Of a stretch of 64,000 bases of DNA, positions 34,500 to 44,102 are shown in pieces. The notes beneath the pieces were generated by a model that saw nothing but the letters and a program-made list of their open reading frames with translations, was not told the DNA's origin and searched no databases. Made by a program: the position numbers and the translations under genes. Location of the stretch: NCBI GenBank assembly GCA_963825585.1, contig CAWGTX010000006.1, positions 372,001 to 436,000 of the forward strand. Reading direction: 5' to 3'. This DNA comes from JAOUGY01 sp963825585 (GTDB taxonomy: Bacteria > Actinomycetota > Acidimicrobiia > Spongiisociales > ZC4RG35). Positions within the stretch are counted from its first letter, which is position 1. Each line of letters starts with the position of its first letter.

Positions 34500-35838
34500 T
34501 CAGGGCCGGTTGAGTACCAGGAAGTTCTCGTCCCGGTGGATCTCGATCCATCCGGCCGCCAACAGGATCTGGGTGATCGGTTGATCGACGCCGACGAGAG
34601 CCTGGTCCAGGTCCCACTTCTCGAACTCGGCGAGCCACTCCTTCCCACCGCGGGTGGTGTCGGAGAAGGCGACGTAGTGCTCCTGGTACAGCTCCGCTCG
34701 ATCGTCGACGTACACCAATCGATCGGGCCAGGCGTCGAAGATCAGGTATCCGCCGACCCCGTCGCCGTGAAAGACCCTGTCGGATGTCAGGCGCGTGGCG
34801 GCCTCGACGGGGAATCGTTCCTCGTCGAGCCCTGGCTCCCGGGGTAGCAGCAGCGTAGAGGCCAACAAGGCCGCACCCACCCCCACCAGCAGCGGGCGGG
34901 GAAGACGGGTACGAGCGTCGAGCCGCGTGTCGACCGCCGGCGGCGCCATCGGCAATGACTGGGAGGAGCGCGATCCACATGACCGGTATCGACCGGTTGG
35001 CGGTCAACCCGAACACGAACCAGGCGAGCACGGGGAGGTTCTCCCGCCACCCGAGACCGCTGCGTGCCGCGTGGACAACGAGCAACACCAGTGCGGCCAA
35101 CACCGGCCACAGGGGCGCTGACACCAGGTCGGGTGGTTGCCACTCCTGGATCCGGTCCAGCGCCTCGTTGCCCTGGAAGAACTCGAGCAGGATCGACCAC
35201 ACACCCAGGCCGTGCGCCGTGAACTGCGTGAGGACTCCGGCGGCCACGCCCTGCTTGATCAGACTCCGGTCACTCGTGCGGATCCACTCGAGTCCGATGG
35301 CAACGAAGATGAGGATGAACGATCCGTGGAGGCTCGCCCACAGCCAGCCGAGGAGGGGTAGACACCAGCGCAGCCCCTTCGCCCGGAGAGAGAGGATCGT
35401 CAGGGCGAGCATGAGGTACGAAAAGATCACCGGCCTCGGATTGAGGAACGGCAACGTGATCAGTGCGGTGAGCGCCATGGTGATCGCCATCGCAGGGCCC
35501 ACGGGGATGTGTCTCCGTGCGATCACGAACAGCACGACGAAGGTGGCACCGCCCACCAGTGGTGGAACCAACAGCCCGCTGTCGAGGCCCCAGGTGTCGA
35601 ATGCCCACGAGTACCCGAGGTCGGCCAGCCAGGACTGGGTCCGCCAGGGTTCCCCGAGGGCAGTGAAGCTGAAGGGGTCGCTGGTGAGGACCGTCCCTCC
35701 ATCGACCTGGACTCGCCCGGCCACGATGTGCCAAAGGTACGAGTTGTCGGCCTGTGGCCGGCGGGTGCGAATCAGGAGCACCACCGGTCCGAACAAGGCA
35801 GCCAGCGACCAGATCGACCAGGTGCGCCGGACGGTCAC
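34500..35838 (-). pseudogene. GT-C-like membrane protein at the end of the tad operon, one frameshift
   Basis: Starts GTG 35838 (MTVRRTWSIW), 6 bp after the tadC stop. About nine helices follow; an early loop NSYLWHIVAGRV...DPFSFTALGEPW resembles GT-C glycosyltransferases. Near 34957 an extra base (CCAGTCATTGCC on the minus strand) breaks the frame; corrected, it continues LPMAPPAVDTRL and ends GWIEIHRDENFLVLNRP at 34500, giving about 445 residues. A pilin-glycosylation role would fit its location but is speculation. Confidence 0.6.
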
Positions 35839-35844
35839 CTCGGC

Positions 35845-36756
35845 TCAGCTGGCAAAGGCACGGGAGATGCTGATCCCGGCCGGCCCTAGCAACACCACGA
35901 AGAGGGCGGGGAAAATGCAGAACACCAGTGGGAAGACGATCTTCACCGGTGCGGCGAAGGCTTTCTCCTGGGCACGCTGACGACGCTTGACGCGCATCTC
36001 GTCGGCCTGGACCCTCAATACCCGGGCGATGGCGACACCGAACGCCTCGGCCTGGAGCATGGCGAGCAGGAACGATCGGAGTTCCTCGAGATCCGTCCGG
36101 TCCATGAGATGACGCATGGCGTCCCGACGACTCACTCCCACCCGGGTCTCCTGCAACATGCGGAAGAACTCCTCCGACAGCGGCCCGGGCACCGTGGCGA
36201 CCACCCGAGCCAGGGCGGAGTCGAAGCCAAGCCCGGCTTCGACCGAGATGACGAGGAGGTCGAGGGTGTCGGGCAACGCCCGCAGCATCGCCCCCTGCCG
36301 CTCTTCGATCCGGCGGCTCAGCCACACATCGGGAAGCAGGAAGCCCATCACCGGCGGGCCGAACAGCACCAATGCCTTGGTCAAACCGTCCCCGAAGTTC
36401 CGGAGGAAGAACGTCGCCGTGAGACCGAGCATCAACAACACGATCTTGATGACCACGAACGACGCGGCGTCCATATTGGATGGGTTGCCTGCCAGCAGCA
36501 TCTTGTGCTGGGTCTTCTCGATGTACCCAGCCGGCGTGAAACGACCGAACAGCCGGCCCAGGCCCAGGATCACCGGGGCGAGGGCACGCTCCACGAACGG
36601 TTTGGAAAGGGTCTCGTCACGCGTGGCGCCCCGACCGTAGACGGCCAGCCGGTCGGTGGTCGTCCTCTGGACGCGCACCACCGCGAACCCGACCCAACCA
36701 GCGATCAGGAGGACGCCACCGAACACCAGGGCAACCGGAATGAAGATTGGATCCAT
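35845..36756 (-). CDS. tadC: TadC-like inner membrane platform protein (T2SSF family)
   Basis: A 303-residue protein with an N-terminal helix, two central helices (about 105-145), a T2SSF domain (LRALPDTLDLLVISVEAGLG...) and a C-terminal helix pair. TadB and TadC together form the membrane platform of the Flp pilus machine. It starts 3 bp after the VWA-TadB stop, so it is translationally close to it. Confidence 0.9.
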   Translation of the reverse strand: MDPIFIPVALVFGGVLLIAGWVGFAVVRVQRTTTDRLAVYGRGATRDETLSKPFVERALAPVILGLGRLFGRFTPAGYIEKTQHKMLLAGNPSNMDAASFVVIKIVLLMLGLTATFFLRNFGDGLTKALVLFGPPVMGFLLPDVWLSRRIEERQGAMLRALPDTLDLLVISVEAGLGFDSALARVVATVPGPLSEEFFRMLQETRVGVSRRDAMRHLMDRTDLEELRSFLLAMLQAEAFGVAIARVLRVQADEMRVKRRQRAQEKAFAAPVKIVFPLVFCIFPALFVVLLGPAGISISRAFAS

Positions 36757-36759
36757 GGG

Positions 36760-38802
36760 TCAGACCTCGATGTTGACGATTTTGCGGAGCCAGAGCATGC
36801 CACCGGCCATCAGGAACAATCCGACGCCGATGGCGATCAACCCGGCCGAGGACTCGAACAACGGCCTCAGGTAGTCGGGGTTGGACGACCACAGGAAACC
36901 GGCGATCGTGAACGGGAGGGCTCCCAGCACGATGGCGGAGATCCTTCCTTCCGCAGTGAGGGCTTTGATCTCACCTCGAAGCCGGTTGCGAGCCATCATG
37001 GTGTCGGCGACCGTCTGGAGGACCTCCGCCAAGTTGCCGCCAACTTCCCGCTGGATGTCTATCGCCATCGCAGCCCACTCGAAATCCTGGGATTGCGTTC
37101 GCTGCGTGATACCGGTGAGGGCGTCGGTGACCTGGCGGCCCAGTCGGGCCTCGGCGATGGCACGACCGAACTCCCGAGCGGTCGGGTTGGGAGCCTCTTG
37201 TGCCACGGCTTCGATCGCCTGGAGGAGTGAGTAACCGGCTCGAAGGGATGTGGACAGCAGGGTGAGGGTGTCGGGCAGCTGCTTCTCGAAGCGCGCCTTC
37301 TCGCGTGATCCCAGGAAGTTGATCAGGCCAAACACACCGAGCACCATGAGCACGAACACGACGACGGCCGTGATCGGGTTGGCAGTGAGAACGCCTGCAA
37401 TGAGCGCGACGACGGCCGACAGGCCGATGGCTGCGGCGATCGCCTCACCCGCCGAGAGTGGCAGGTTGCCCTGTTCCAGCGTCGAGTTGACTGCCCCGAG
37501 GAGACCGCGTTTTCTCACCTGCTCTTCGGCGGCCGCCGTGAAACGGTTGAGCAGCGGGATCCGCTCCAGGAATGATCGCCTTTCTTCGGCCAGGCCTCCA
37601 CGACGACCGTAGGCAGCCAGCCTCTTCCCGAAGCGTGAAGCGCTGTCGCCGTCGTTGCCGATGAGGATGAAGACGAAGAGGGCAACGGCGCCACCGATGC
37701 CGAGCGTCGCCAACAGCAGCACCGCGTCGAGGTCGAGGGGCAGGTCATACGTGACGACCTCTGGTTCGACGACCGCCAACTGGTAGGTGGTGGTGGTGGC
37801 GGGCAGGGTCGTCGTGGTGGTTGCGAATCCGGGCACGTTCTGTTGGGTGCTGGCCTGGAGGGTCCCATATCGGATACCGAACTCGACGGCAGTTGGATCG
37901 GTCACCGTGCTCCGGAAACGGATCACGATGGCCCGGTTGAGTTCGCGTTGGATCTGACCGTAGATCGACGACAGCTCCTCGGGATCGGCGGTTGGAAGGA
38001 AGAAGCCGCCGCCTTCGGTGGCGATAGCCTCCAGATCGACCGGTTCGAACTCACCCGACTCGATGGCGACGCCGAACGTCCTCACATCTTCTCGCTGGAC
38101 CGCGCTGATCGCTTCGTTCACACCATTGACGCTCCCCTGATCCTCGCCATCGGTGAGGACGATCATGCTGCGTCGGCCCTGGTCGCCGATGCCGGCGTCG
38201 CGGAACACGTCGGTCGCCAGCACGATGCCATCGAACATGGCGGTTGCACCGCGAGGTTCGAGGGCATTGATCGCCTCGATGAGCGTGTCGGCGTTGGTGA
38301 CGAAGTTGGTGACGATCTGGGCCTCGTCCGAGAAGGTGATCAGCGCCACGAAGTCCTCGGGCTCCTTCTGCTCGACGAAGCTGACCGCTGCCGCCTTGGC
38401 GGCGGTCAGTCGCCCATCGTCGTCCATCGAACCGGAGGTGTCGATGACGAGGGCGACGAAGGAGGGAACGGTGGAGAAGTCACCCTCGACCACCTGGGCG
38501 TCCTCGATCACCTGTCCGTTCTCGGTGACCACGACCTGGCTCGGATCGACGTCGGCGGTCAACCCCTGCAGCGCCACGTACATGGTGACCTGGCCCTCGG
38601 TTGCGAAGCGGCTCAGCTCGGTGCTGTAGATGGTGAGCTTGGCATTGGGGCCGATACCCGGTGCAGATTCCGAGACCGTGTCTTCGGTGACCGCAACCGT
38701 GGTCGGGGTGCTCGTCGTGGTGGTGTCTTCCTGGGCGAGGGCCGCTCCCCCGCCCATCAGGCCCAACAGCAGCGTCGCCGCCGCGAACAGTCGCATCTTC
38801 AT
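36760..38802 (-). CDS. VWA domain fused to TadB-like platform protein
   Basis: A 680-residue fusion. Residues 1-23 are a signal peptide. A von Willebrand A domain (about 113-290) has an intact MIDAS: DTSGSM (121-126), Thr in RGATAMFDG, and Asp in LTDGED. A Thr-rich linker (328-340) and a helix (358-382) lead to a TadB part with helices at 455-495, T2SSF helices (510-630) and C-terminal helices. The VWA part would lie outside the membrane, where it could bind the pilus or a surface. The ATG overlaps the tadA stop as TGATG. Confidence 0.88.
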   Translation of the reverse strand: MKMRLFAAATLLLGLMGGGAALAQEDTTTTSTPTTVAVTEDTVSESAPGIGPNAKLTIYSTELSRFATEGQVTMYVALQGLTADVDPSQVVVTENGQVIEDAQVVEGDFSTVPSFVALVIDTSGSMDDDGRLTAAKAAAVSFVEQKEPEDFVALITFSDEAQIVTNFVTNADTLIEAINALEPRGATAMFDGIVLATDVFRDAGIGDQGRRSMIVLTDGEDQGSVNGVNEAISAVQREDVRTFGVAIESGEFEPVDLEAIATEGGGFFLPTADPEELSSIYGQIQRELNRAIVIRFRSTVTDPTAVEFGIRYGTLQASTQQNVPGFATTTTTLPATTTTYQLAVVEPEVVTYDLPLDLDAVLLLATLGIGGAVALFVFILIGNDGDSASRFGKRLAAYGRRGGLAEERRSFLERIPLLNRFTAAAEEQVRKRGLLGAVNSTLEQGNLPLSAGEAIAAAIGLSAVVALIAGVLTANPITAVVVFVLMVLGVFGLINFLGSREKARFEKQLPDTLTLLSTSLRAGYSLLQAIEAVAQEAPNPTAREFGRAIAEARLGRQVTDALTGITQRTQSQDFEWAAMAIDIQREVGGNLAEVLQTVADTMMARNRLRGEIKALTAEGRISAIVLGALPFTIAGFLWSSNPDYLRPLFESSAGLIAIGVGLFLMAGGMLWLRKIVNIEV

Positions 38803-40181
38803 CAGCGTGCGAGGGCGAACTGGTCGGAACGACGGGCGAAGGGCTCCGGCTCGAACAGGTCGGCGGGAAGCTTGATACCGAGATCGAGGAGTTTCTCGCT
38901 GAAACTCGGCCGGATTCCCGTGGCCTTGAGACGGCCCAGGAAGCGACCGTTCTCGTCGACGCCCATTCCGAAGTCGAACATGAAGAGGTCCTGGAGGGTG
39001 ATGATCTCGCCTTCCATGCCTTCCACCTCGGTGACGTGTGTGATCCGACGAGTGCCATCACGGAGCCGGGACACATGAACGATCATGTCGACCGCCGAGG
39101 CGATCTGTTCCCGGATCGCCCGGATCGGCAGGTCGTAGCCCGACATCATCACCAGAGTCTCCATACGAGCCAAGGTGTCCCGGGGCCCGTTGGAGTGGAG
39201 TGTGGTCAGCGAGCCGTCGTGGCCGGTGTTCATGGCCTGGAGCATGTCCAGAGCCTCGCCACCACGACACTCCCCCACCACGATCCGGTCGGGTCGCATA
39301 CGCAGGCAGTTCTTGACCAGGTCACGGATGGTGATGGCGCCTTTACCCTCGATGTTGGCCGGGCGGGATTCGAGGCTGAGCACGTGATCCTGATGGAGCT
39401 GGAGTTCGGCGGCGTCCTCGACCGTGACGATGCGCTCGTCGGTCGGCAGGTACCCGGAGAGCACATTGAGGGTGGTGGTCTTGCCGGAACCGGTACCGCC
39501 CGAGATGATCACGTTGAGACGGCCGACGACGCACGCCCGGAGAAAGTCCGCGGTGCGCTGGTTGTAGGTACCGAAGCGGATCAGGTCCGACTCGGTGAGC
39601 GGATCCACCGAGAACTTACGAATCGTGAGGAACGGGCCGCCGATCGCCAGAGGCGGGATCACCGCATTCACACGGGAACCATCCGGGAGGCGGGCGTCCA
39701 CCATCGGAGTGGCCTCGTCGACCCGGCGGCCGATCTGGCCCACGATCTTGTCGATGATGCGGCGGAGGTGGACCTGATCGACGAAGCGGATGTCGGACTT
39801 GGTGAGCTTGCCGGCCCGCTCGACGTAGATGTCGTAGGGCCCGTTCACCATGACCTCGGTGACGTCCGGGTCGTTCAACAGGGGGTCGATCGGCCCGTAG
39901 CCAAGCACGTCAGACGCGATCTCGTTGAGGAGTTGGCGGCGATCCGACGAGGTGAGCGGGAGGCTCTGCTCCTGGTCCAGCGCCCACTCCAGCATCTCCA
40001 TGACCCGGAGCCGAAGCTCGGCGTCGCTCATCTGGCGGTCGTACAGGGTGGGGCCCAGTTCCTCGACCACCTTGAAGTGCAGTCGGCCGCGGAGCTCGGT
40101 GACCGCCTCCGAGCGGTTACCACCGATGGTTGCGACCTCAGTGGCCTTGGCGGCGGCGACCCGTTCCGAAAGCGATGCCAT
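38802..40181 (-). CDS. cpaF: CpaF/TadA pilus assembly ATPase
   Basis: A 459-residue type II/IV secretion ATPase of the CpaF branch. Walker A is GGTGSGKTT (228-236); the Asp box (TVEDAAELQL), Walker B (RPDRIVVGECRGGEA) and His box (GHDGSLTTLHSN) are all present. It powers Flp pilus extrusion from the cytoplasmic face. It lies 50 bp after tadZ and overlaps the VWA-TadB start. Confidence 0.96.
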   Translation of the reverse strand: MASLSERVAAAKATEVATIGGNRSEAVTELRGRLHFKVVEELGPTLYDRQMSDAELRLRVMEMLEWALDQEQSLPLTSSDRRQLLNEIASDVLGYGPIDPLLNDPDVTEVMVNGPYDIYVERAGKLTKSDIRFVDQVHLRRIIDKIVGQIGRRVDEATPMVDARLPDGSRVNAVIPPLAIGGPFLTIRKFSVDPLTESDLIRFGTYNQRTADFLRACVVGRLNVIISGGTGSGKTTTLNVLSGYLPTDERIVTVEDAAELQLHQDHVLSLESRPANIEGKGAITIRDLVKNCLRMRPDRIVVGECRGGEALDMLQAMNTGHDGSLTTLHSNGPRDTLARMETLVMMSGYDLPIRAIREQIASAVDMIVHVSRLRDGTRRITHVTEVEGMEGEIITLQDLFMFDFGMGVDENGRFLGRLKATGIRPSFSEKLLDLGIKLPADLFEPEPFARRSDQFALAR

Positions 40182-40231
40182 CTCCCTGAACCCCTTGTGT
40201 CTCGATCAGCTGCGCGAGCGGTGCTACCTGC

Positions 40232-41416
40232 TCAGTTTCGGCGGAAAACGCCCCGGCCTGAAGCGGCTTGTTGTGGGGCATGGCCGGTGACCACCTGGGC
40301 GACCTCTTCGAAGCCCTTCGCCACCTTCGACTTGGGCGCCGACTCCACAACCGGACGGCCCTCGTTGACGCTGGCCGCAACGATCCCTTCTGAAGGGACC
40401 CGGGCCATGATCTGGGCCTTGAGTGCGCCCTCGATCTCCTTGTCGTCGAGCCTGGCTTTCGCATTCGAGCGGTTGAGTACCAGGTTGACCTTGCCGGTCG
40501 GGTACTTGAGGAGTCGGAGCGTCTCGAGCGCCAGCTTGGCGTTCTTGACCGATGGCAGGTCCATGTCGACCACCATCAGAACCTGATCGGAGCGCTCCAG
40601 CAACGACAACAGCAACTCGTCGAGCAACGAGGCCGTGTCGACCACCACGTAGTCGAATCGTTCGCTGATCACGTCGATGATCTGGAGCAGCCCCCCGGTG
40701 GTGATGTCGTCGGCGAAGGCCGGCTCCAGAGGAGCGGCCAACACTTTGAGGCCACTGGGGTGCGGGGTGAGGATCGACTCGATCAGCGTGGCGTCCAAGC
40801 GGTGCAACTCGGCAGCCGCATTCACGACCGTGAACTTTGGTTCGAGCTGGAGCACGAGGCAGACGTCGCCGAACTGAAGGTCGGCATCCACCAGGCACAC
40901 CGAGGTGTTCGGCTCGCGAGCCAAGAGCACGGCGAGATTGGTGGCGGTGACGGTTTTGCCCGATCCGCCTTTGGCCGACATCACCGTGACCACCTTGCCC
41001 CGATCGGCGGATTCGCCCCCGCCACTGCCGGGCCCACCCCGGCGCAACTGAAGCATGTCGCTCGAGAACTGGCTGATCGCCTGTTCGATCTTCTCTTCGG
41101 TGAGTGGAGCCTCGATCACATCCGAGACGCCCACCCGCATGGCCGCCCGCAACAGGTTGGCGGTCACCGATTCGGCAACGATCAGCGAGATCAGGGCTGG
41201 ATCCTGATGACGAAGCGTCCGCACCGAATCGAGCGCGCCCTCGTGAGCGAAGCTCGGCCCAAGGATGACCATGCGCAGGCTACCGCTCTCGATGGCTTGC
41301 AGGGCGTCACCGATCGACCGGGCGGTCGGCAGCCTTCCATCGAAAAGGCGCTTGGCCTCGTCGATGAATGCGTCGTCGTCGTCGACGACGAGCAGGTTGT
41401 TCTCGGTGAGCGACAC
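40232..41416 (-). CDS. cpaE: CpaE/TadZ-like pilus localisation ATPase
   Basis: A 394-residue protein. A receiver-like N-terminal domain (VVDDDDAF) lacks a clear phospho-Asp context. A MinD/ParA-type ATPase follows with deviant Walker A SAKGGSGKT (147-155) and CLVDADLQFGDV. TadZ proteins place the Tad machine at the cell pole. It lies between cpaB (30 bp) and cpaF (50 bp). Confidence 0.92.
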   Translation of the reverse strand: MSLTENNLLVVDDDDAFIDEAKRLFDGRLPTARSIGDALQAIESGSLRMVILGPSFAHEGALDSVRTLRHQDPALISLIVAESVTANLLRAAMRVGVSDVIEAPLTEEKIEQAISQFSSDMLQLRRGGPGSGGGESADRGKVVTVMSAKGGSGKTVTATNLAVLLAREPNTSVCLVDADLQFGDVCLVLQLEPKFTVVNAAAELHRLDATLIESILTPHPSGLKVLAAPLEPAFADDITTGGLLQIIDVISERFDYVVVDTASLLDELLLSLLERSDQVLMVVDMDLPSVKNAKLALETLRLLKYPTGKVNLVLNRSNAKARLDDKEIEGALKAQIMARVPSEGIVAASVNEGRPVVESAPKSKVAKGFEEVAQVVTGHAPQQAASGRGVFRRN

Positions 41417-41446
41417 TGTTGAGCTCTCTCGTTCGTTCCGGCTATA

Positions 41447-42364
41447 TCAATCGAAGATGTCGTCGATCAGTTCACCCTCGAACAAGCGCTCGATGGTGAC
41501 ACCCTGGGTGACGACGGGCTGGTTGTCGTCCGGCACCAGAGTCATGTAGATGGTGCCGTTCTGGATAGCGTAGACGAGTCGTTCGGCTTGGTTCGGGTCG
41601 ACCTCGAGGGTATAGATGGTGCTCACGGCAACCGGAGCGGCCTCGCCCTGAACCGTGCCGCCCGGTGCCGCCTCGTCGATCGAGCCCTCGGCCGTCACGG
41701 AAGTGGCATCGGCTTCGGCCGGAACGATTTCCTGGCCCACTGCCAGCACCTTGAGATTCTGGAGTACGAACCTTGTGTAGGGAACCACCACACTCAGCGC
41801 TTCGGTGTTGCCTTCCTCGTCGGTACCGGTCTGGGTGGGGACACCGAAGCTCGGTGCTTCGCTGGTGGCGGTGAGGCCAACCTCCAGGTCGACCGTCACC
41901 ATGACATTCACCAGATCGCCCGGCTGGGCGAAGCCATTGATGCCCTGTACGTCTCCGGGGGAGATGGTGAGCGCCTGCTTGCCGGCGGATATCGACTCCT
42001 TGAGCGGTCGGATGCTCACGTCGGGAGCCACCCACTGGCTGGCGGTGAGAATGCCGTTCTCCGAAACCGGGCCTACGGCGACCTTGCCGTTGAGAACGTT
42101 CTCGAGGTCTGCAGCGGTCTGGATGGCGTCGGCGGGGAGGTCCTTCCGCTCTTCTGTGCTCTCGACGTAGGAGAGGTCTCGGCCCTGAAGGACCACAGAG
42201 CCCTCGGTACCCTCGAGGATCGGGACCACGGCACGGAAGACGGTGACCTTCTCCTGGCCCTCCTCGATCTCGGCCCTGACGTTGTTCAGGTACTGGAAGA
42301 TGGCGAAGGCAGCAGCCGCGGCCAACACGAGTGCGATCACCAGTACTACGGCTCTCCGGCCCAT
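41447..42364 (-). CDS. cpaB: CpaB/RcpC-like Flp pilus assembly protein
   Basis: A 305-residue exported protein with one N-terminal helix, a SAF-like domain (about 40-125, with ILEGTEGSVV and NGKVAVGPVSENGIL), then an RcpC domain with QALTISPGDVQGINGFAQPGDLV. It is first in the tad operon. An AAGGAG 5 bp before ATG 42364 decides the start; a TTG one codon earlier is too close. Its C-terminal half is rich in Ala, Gly and acidic residues. Confidence 0.9.
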   Translation of the reverse strand: MGRRAVVLVIALVLAAAAAFAIFQYLNNVRAEIEEGQEKVTVFRAVVPILEGTEGSVVLQGRDLSYVESTEERKDLPADAIQTAADLENVLNGKVAVGPVSENGILTASQWVAPDVSIRPLKESISAGKQALTISPGDVQGINGFAQPGDLVNVMVTVDLEVGLTATSEAPSFGVPTQTGTDEEGNTEALSVVVPYTRFVLQNLKVLAVGQEIVPAEADATSVTAEGSIDEAAPGGTVQGEAAPVAVSTIYTLEVDPNQAERLVYAIQNGTIYMTLVPDDNQPVVTQGVTIERLFEGELIDDIFD

Positions 42365-42560
42365 CAATGCTCCTTGATCGTGTCATCACAGGTGGATGAA
42401 CCCACCGTTGGGGTGGCCAACCGGCGCTGCCGGCTGGACCCCGCGCAATGCCCCTTCTGCACATAGTGATGCAACGGGCTAGTCATCTCCGGTACTGATC
42501 GACGCATCCATACGGTGACTTGAGATGATTCTCCGAGGAAAATCGAGGAAGAAGCCGGGT

Positions 42561-42584
42561 CGGTCGACGCGTCAGCGTCGACCG
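42561..42584 (-). terminator. Hairpin overlapping the rpsA stop codon
   Basis: CGGTCGACGC and GCGTCGACCG form a perfect 10-bp stem; the 4-base loop TGAC (minus strand) contains the rpsA TGA stop codon. A T-rich stretch (CTTCTTCCTCGATTTTCC) follows on the minus strand. It is likely a terminator of rpsA that also insulates the tad operon. A translating ribosome would cover the stem, which is unusual. Confidence 0.55.
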
Positions 42585-43996
42585 ATACCCCGTTCCTTCA
42601 ATTCCTGCAGAATCGCCTCGAGCGAGGCATCGACCGCCACCGGTGGACGCTCTTCCTCTTCGGGGCCGAACTCTCGCTCGAACTCGCGACGGGTCGGAGG
42701 GCGCCGCGTCCGGGGAGCGTTGAGGGCGGCCTCGCGCTCCTTCCAGTCGGGGAGCGCCTGCTTGATCGATAGGCTCACCCGGCGCTTGTCCTCGTCGAGC
42801 TCGGTGATCTTGGCCTGCACGGCCTGACCGATCGACAGTTCGAGCTCGGGCGACTCCACACGGTGGATGGCGATCTCCGAGACGTGGACCAGTCCTTCGA
42901 CACCTTCCGCCACCGAGACGAAGGCACCGAACGGCACCGTCTTGATGACCTGGCCGTCGACGACGTTGCCGACCTCGTTGTCCCGGGCGAAGACAACCCA
43001 CGGATCCTCGAGCGTCTGGCGGATCGAGAGGGAGATGCGCTCGCGGTCACGGTCGACCTCGAGCACCTTGATGGTGACCTTGTCGCCCACCTTGACGACC
43101 TCGGAGGGATGGTTGACGTGCTGCCAGGACAGCTCGGAGACGTGCACGAGCCCGTCCATGCCACCCAGGTCGACGAAGGCGCCGAAGTTGACGACCGACG
43201 AGACCACACCTTCCCGGACCTCGCCCTCGGCGAGATCGTCGAGGAAGGCCTGACGCTGCTCTGCCTGCTCCTCTTCGAGGTAGGCACGCCGTGACAGCAC
43301 CACGTTGTTGCGGTTGCGATCGAGCTCGATGACCTTGGCCTCGATCTCCTCGCCGATGAACGGATCGAGATCACGGACACGGCGCAGGTCTACCAGCGAA
43401 GCCGGCAGGAAACCGCGCAGGCCGATGTCGACGATGAGGCCACCCTTGACCACCTCGATGACGGTGCCCTTGACGGTCTTGCCCTCATCGGCGAGCTGAT
43501 GGATGCGGCCCCAGGCACGCTCGTACTGCGCCCGCTTCTTGGAAAGGATGAGTCGACCTTCGTCGTCTTCCTTGTTGAGGACCAACGCTTCGACCCGCTC
43601 GCCGATGGTGACCACCTGGCTGGGATGAACGTTGTTGCGGATCGAGAGTTCCTCGGTGGGGATGAGACCCTCGGACTTGTATCCGATGTCGATCATGGCA
43701 CCGTCGGCGTCCACGCCCACAACGGTCCCCTCCACGATGTCGCCCTCTTTGAACTCGAGGACGGTGGCGGCGATCGCTGCTTCGAAGTCATCGATGTCGA
43801 TGTCGTCGGGCAATTCGCTCAGGTCGGGAGCCGAGATGGCGACTGGGCCGGGAACCCTGGCCGGCGGCGTTACCGGTGCTTCGTCGGGAACCGTGACCGG
43901 CTCTGCCGGTGGGGTCTCGACGGCAACGGTCGCCTCGGGTTCGGTGGTTGGGGTTTGCGCCTCGGCGTCGTCGGGCGCGCTGTCGTGGTCAGACAT
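42572..43996 (-). CDS. rpsA: 30S ribosomal protein S1
   Basis: A 474-residue protein with four S1 RNA-binding repeats (about 86-153, 172-236, 258-327, 343-413), as usual in actinobacteria. A Pro/Glu-rich N-terminal extension (1-60) is longer than most. The ATG at 43996 (MSDHDSAPDD) is chosen; the frame upstream lacks similarity. S1 recruits mRNA to the ribosome. Confidence 0.96.
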   Translation of the reverse strand: MSDHDSAPDDAEAQTPTTEPEATVAVETPPAEPVTVPDEAPVTPPARVPGPVAISAPDLSELPDDIDIDDFEAAIAATVLEFKEGDIVEGTVVGVDADGAMIDIGYKSEGLIPTEELSIRNNVHPSQVVTIGERVEALVLNKEDDEGRLILSKKRAQYERAWGRIHQLADEGKTVKGTVIEVVKGGLIVDIGLRGFLPASLVDLRRVRDLDPFIGEEIEAKVIELDRNRNNVVLSRRAYLEEEQAEQRQAFLDDLAEGEVREGVVSSVVNFGAFVDLGGMDGLVHVSELSWQHVNHPSEVVKVGDKVTIKVLEVDRDRERISLSIRQTLEDPWVVFARDNEVGNVVDGQVIKTVPFGAFVSVAEGVEGLVHVSEIAIHRVESPELELSIGQAVQAKITELDEDKRRVSLSIKQALPDWKEREAALNAPRTRRPPTRREFEREFGPEEEERPPVAVDASLEAILQELKERGIGRR

Positions 43997-44102
43997 GGGT
44001 GGGTCGTGTTCCTCCGAGATGGTTCTCCTTGCGGTCGCAAGAGGACGCAAGGGAAATGGAACACTATCACATCGGCCCGAGGCCGGGCCAACCACGGGGC
44101 GT

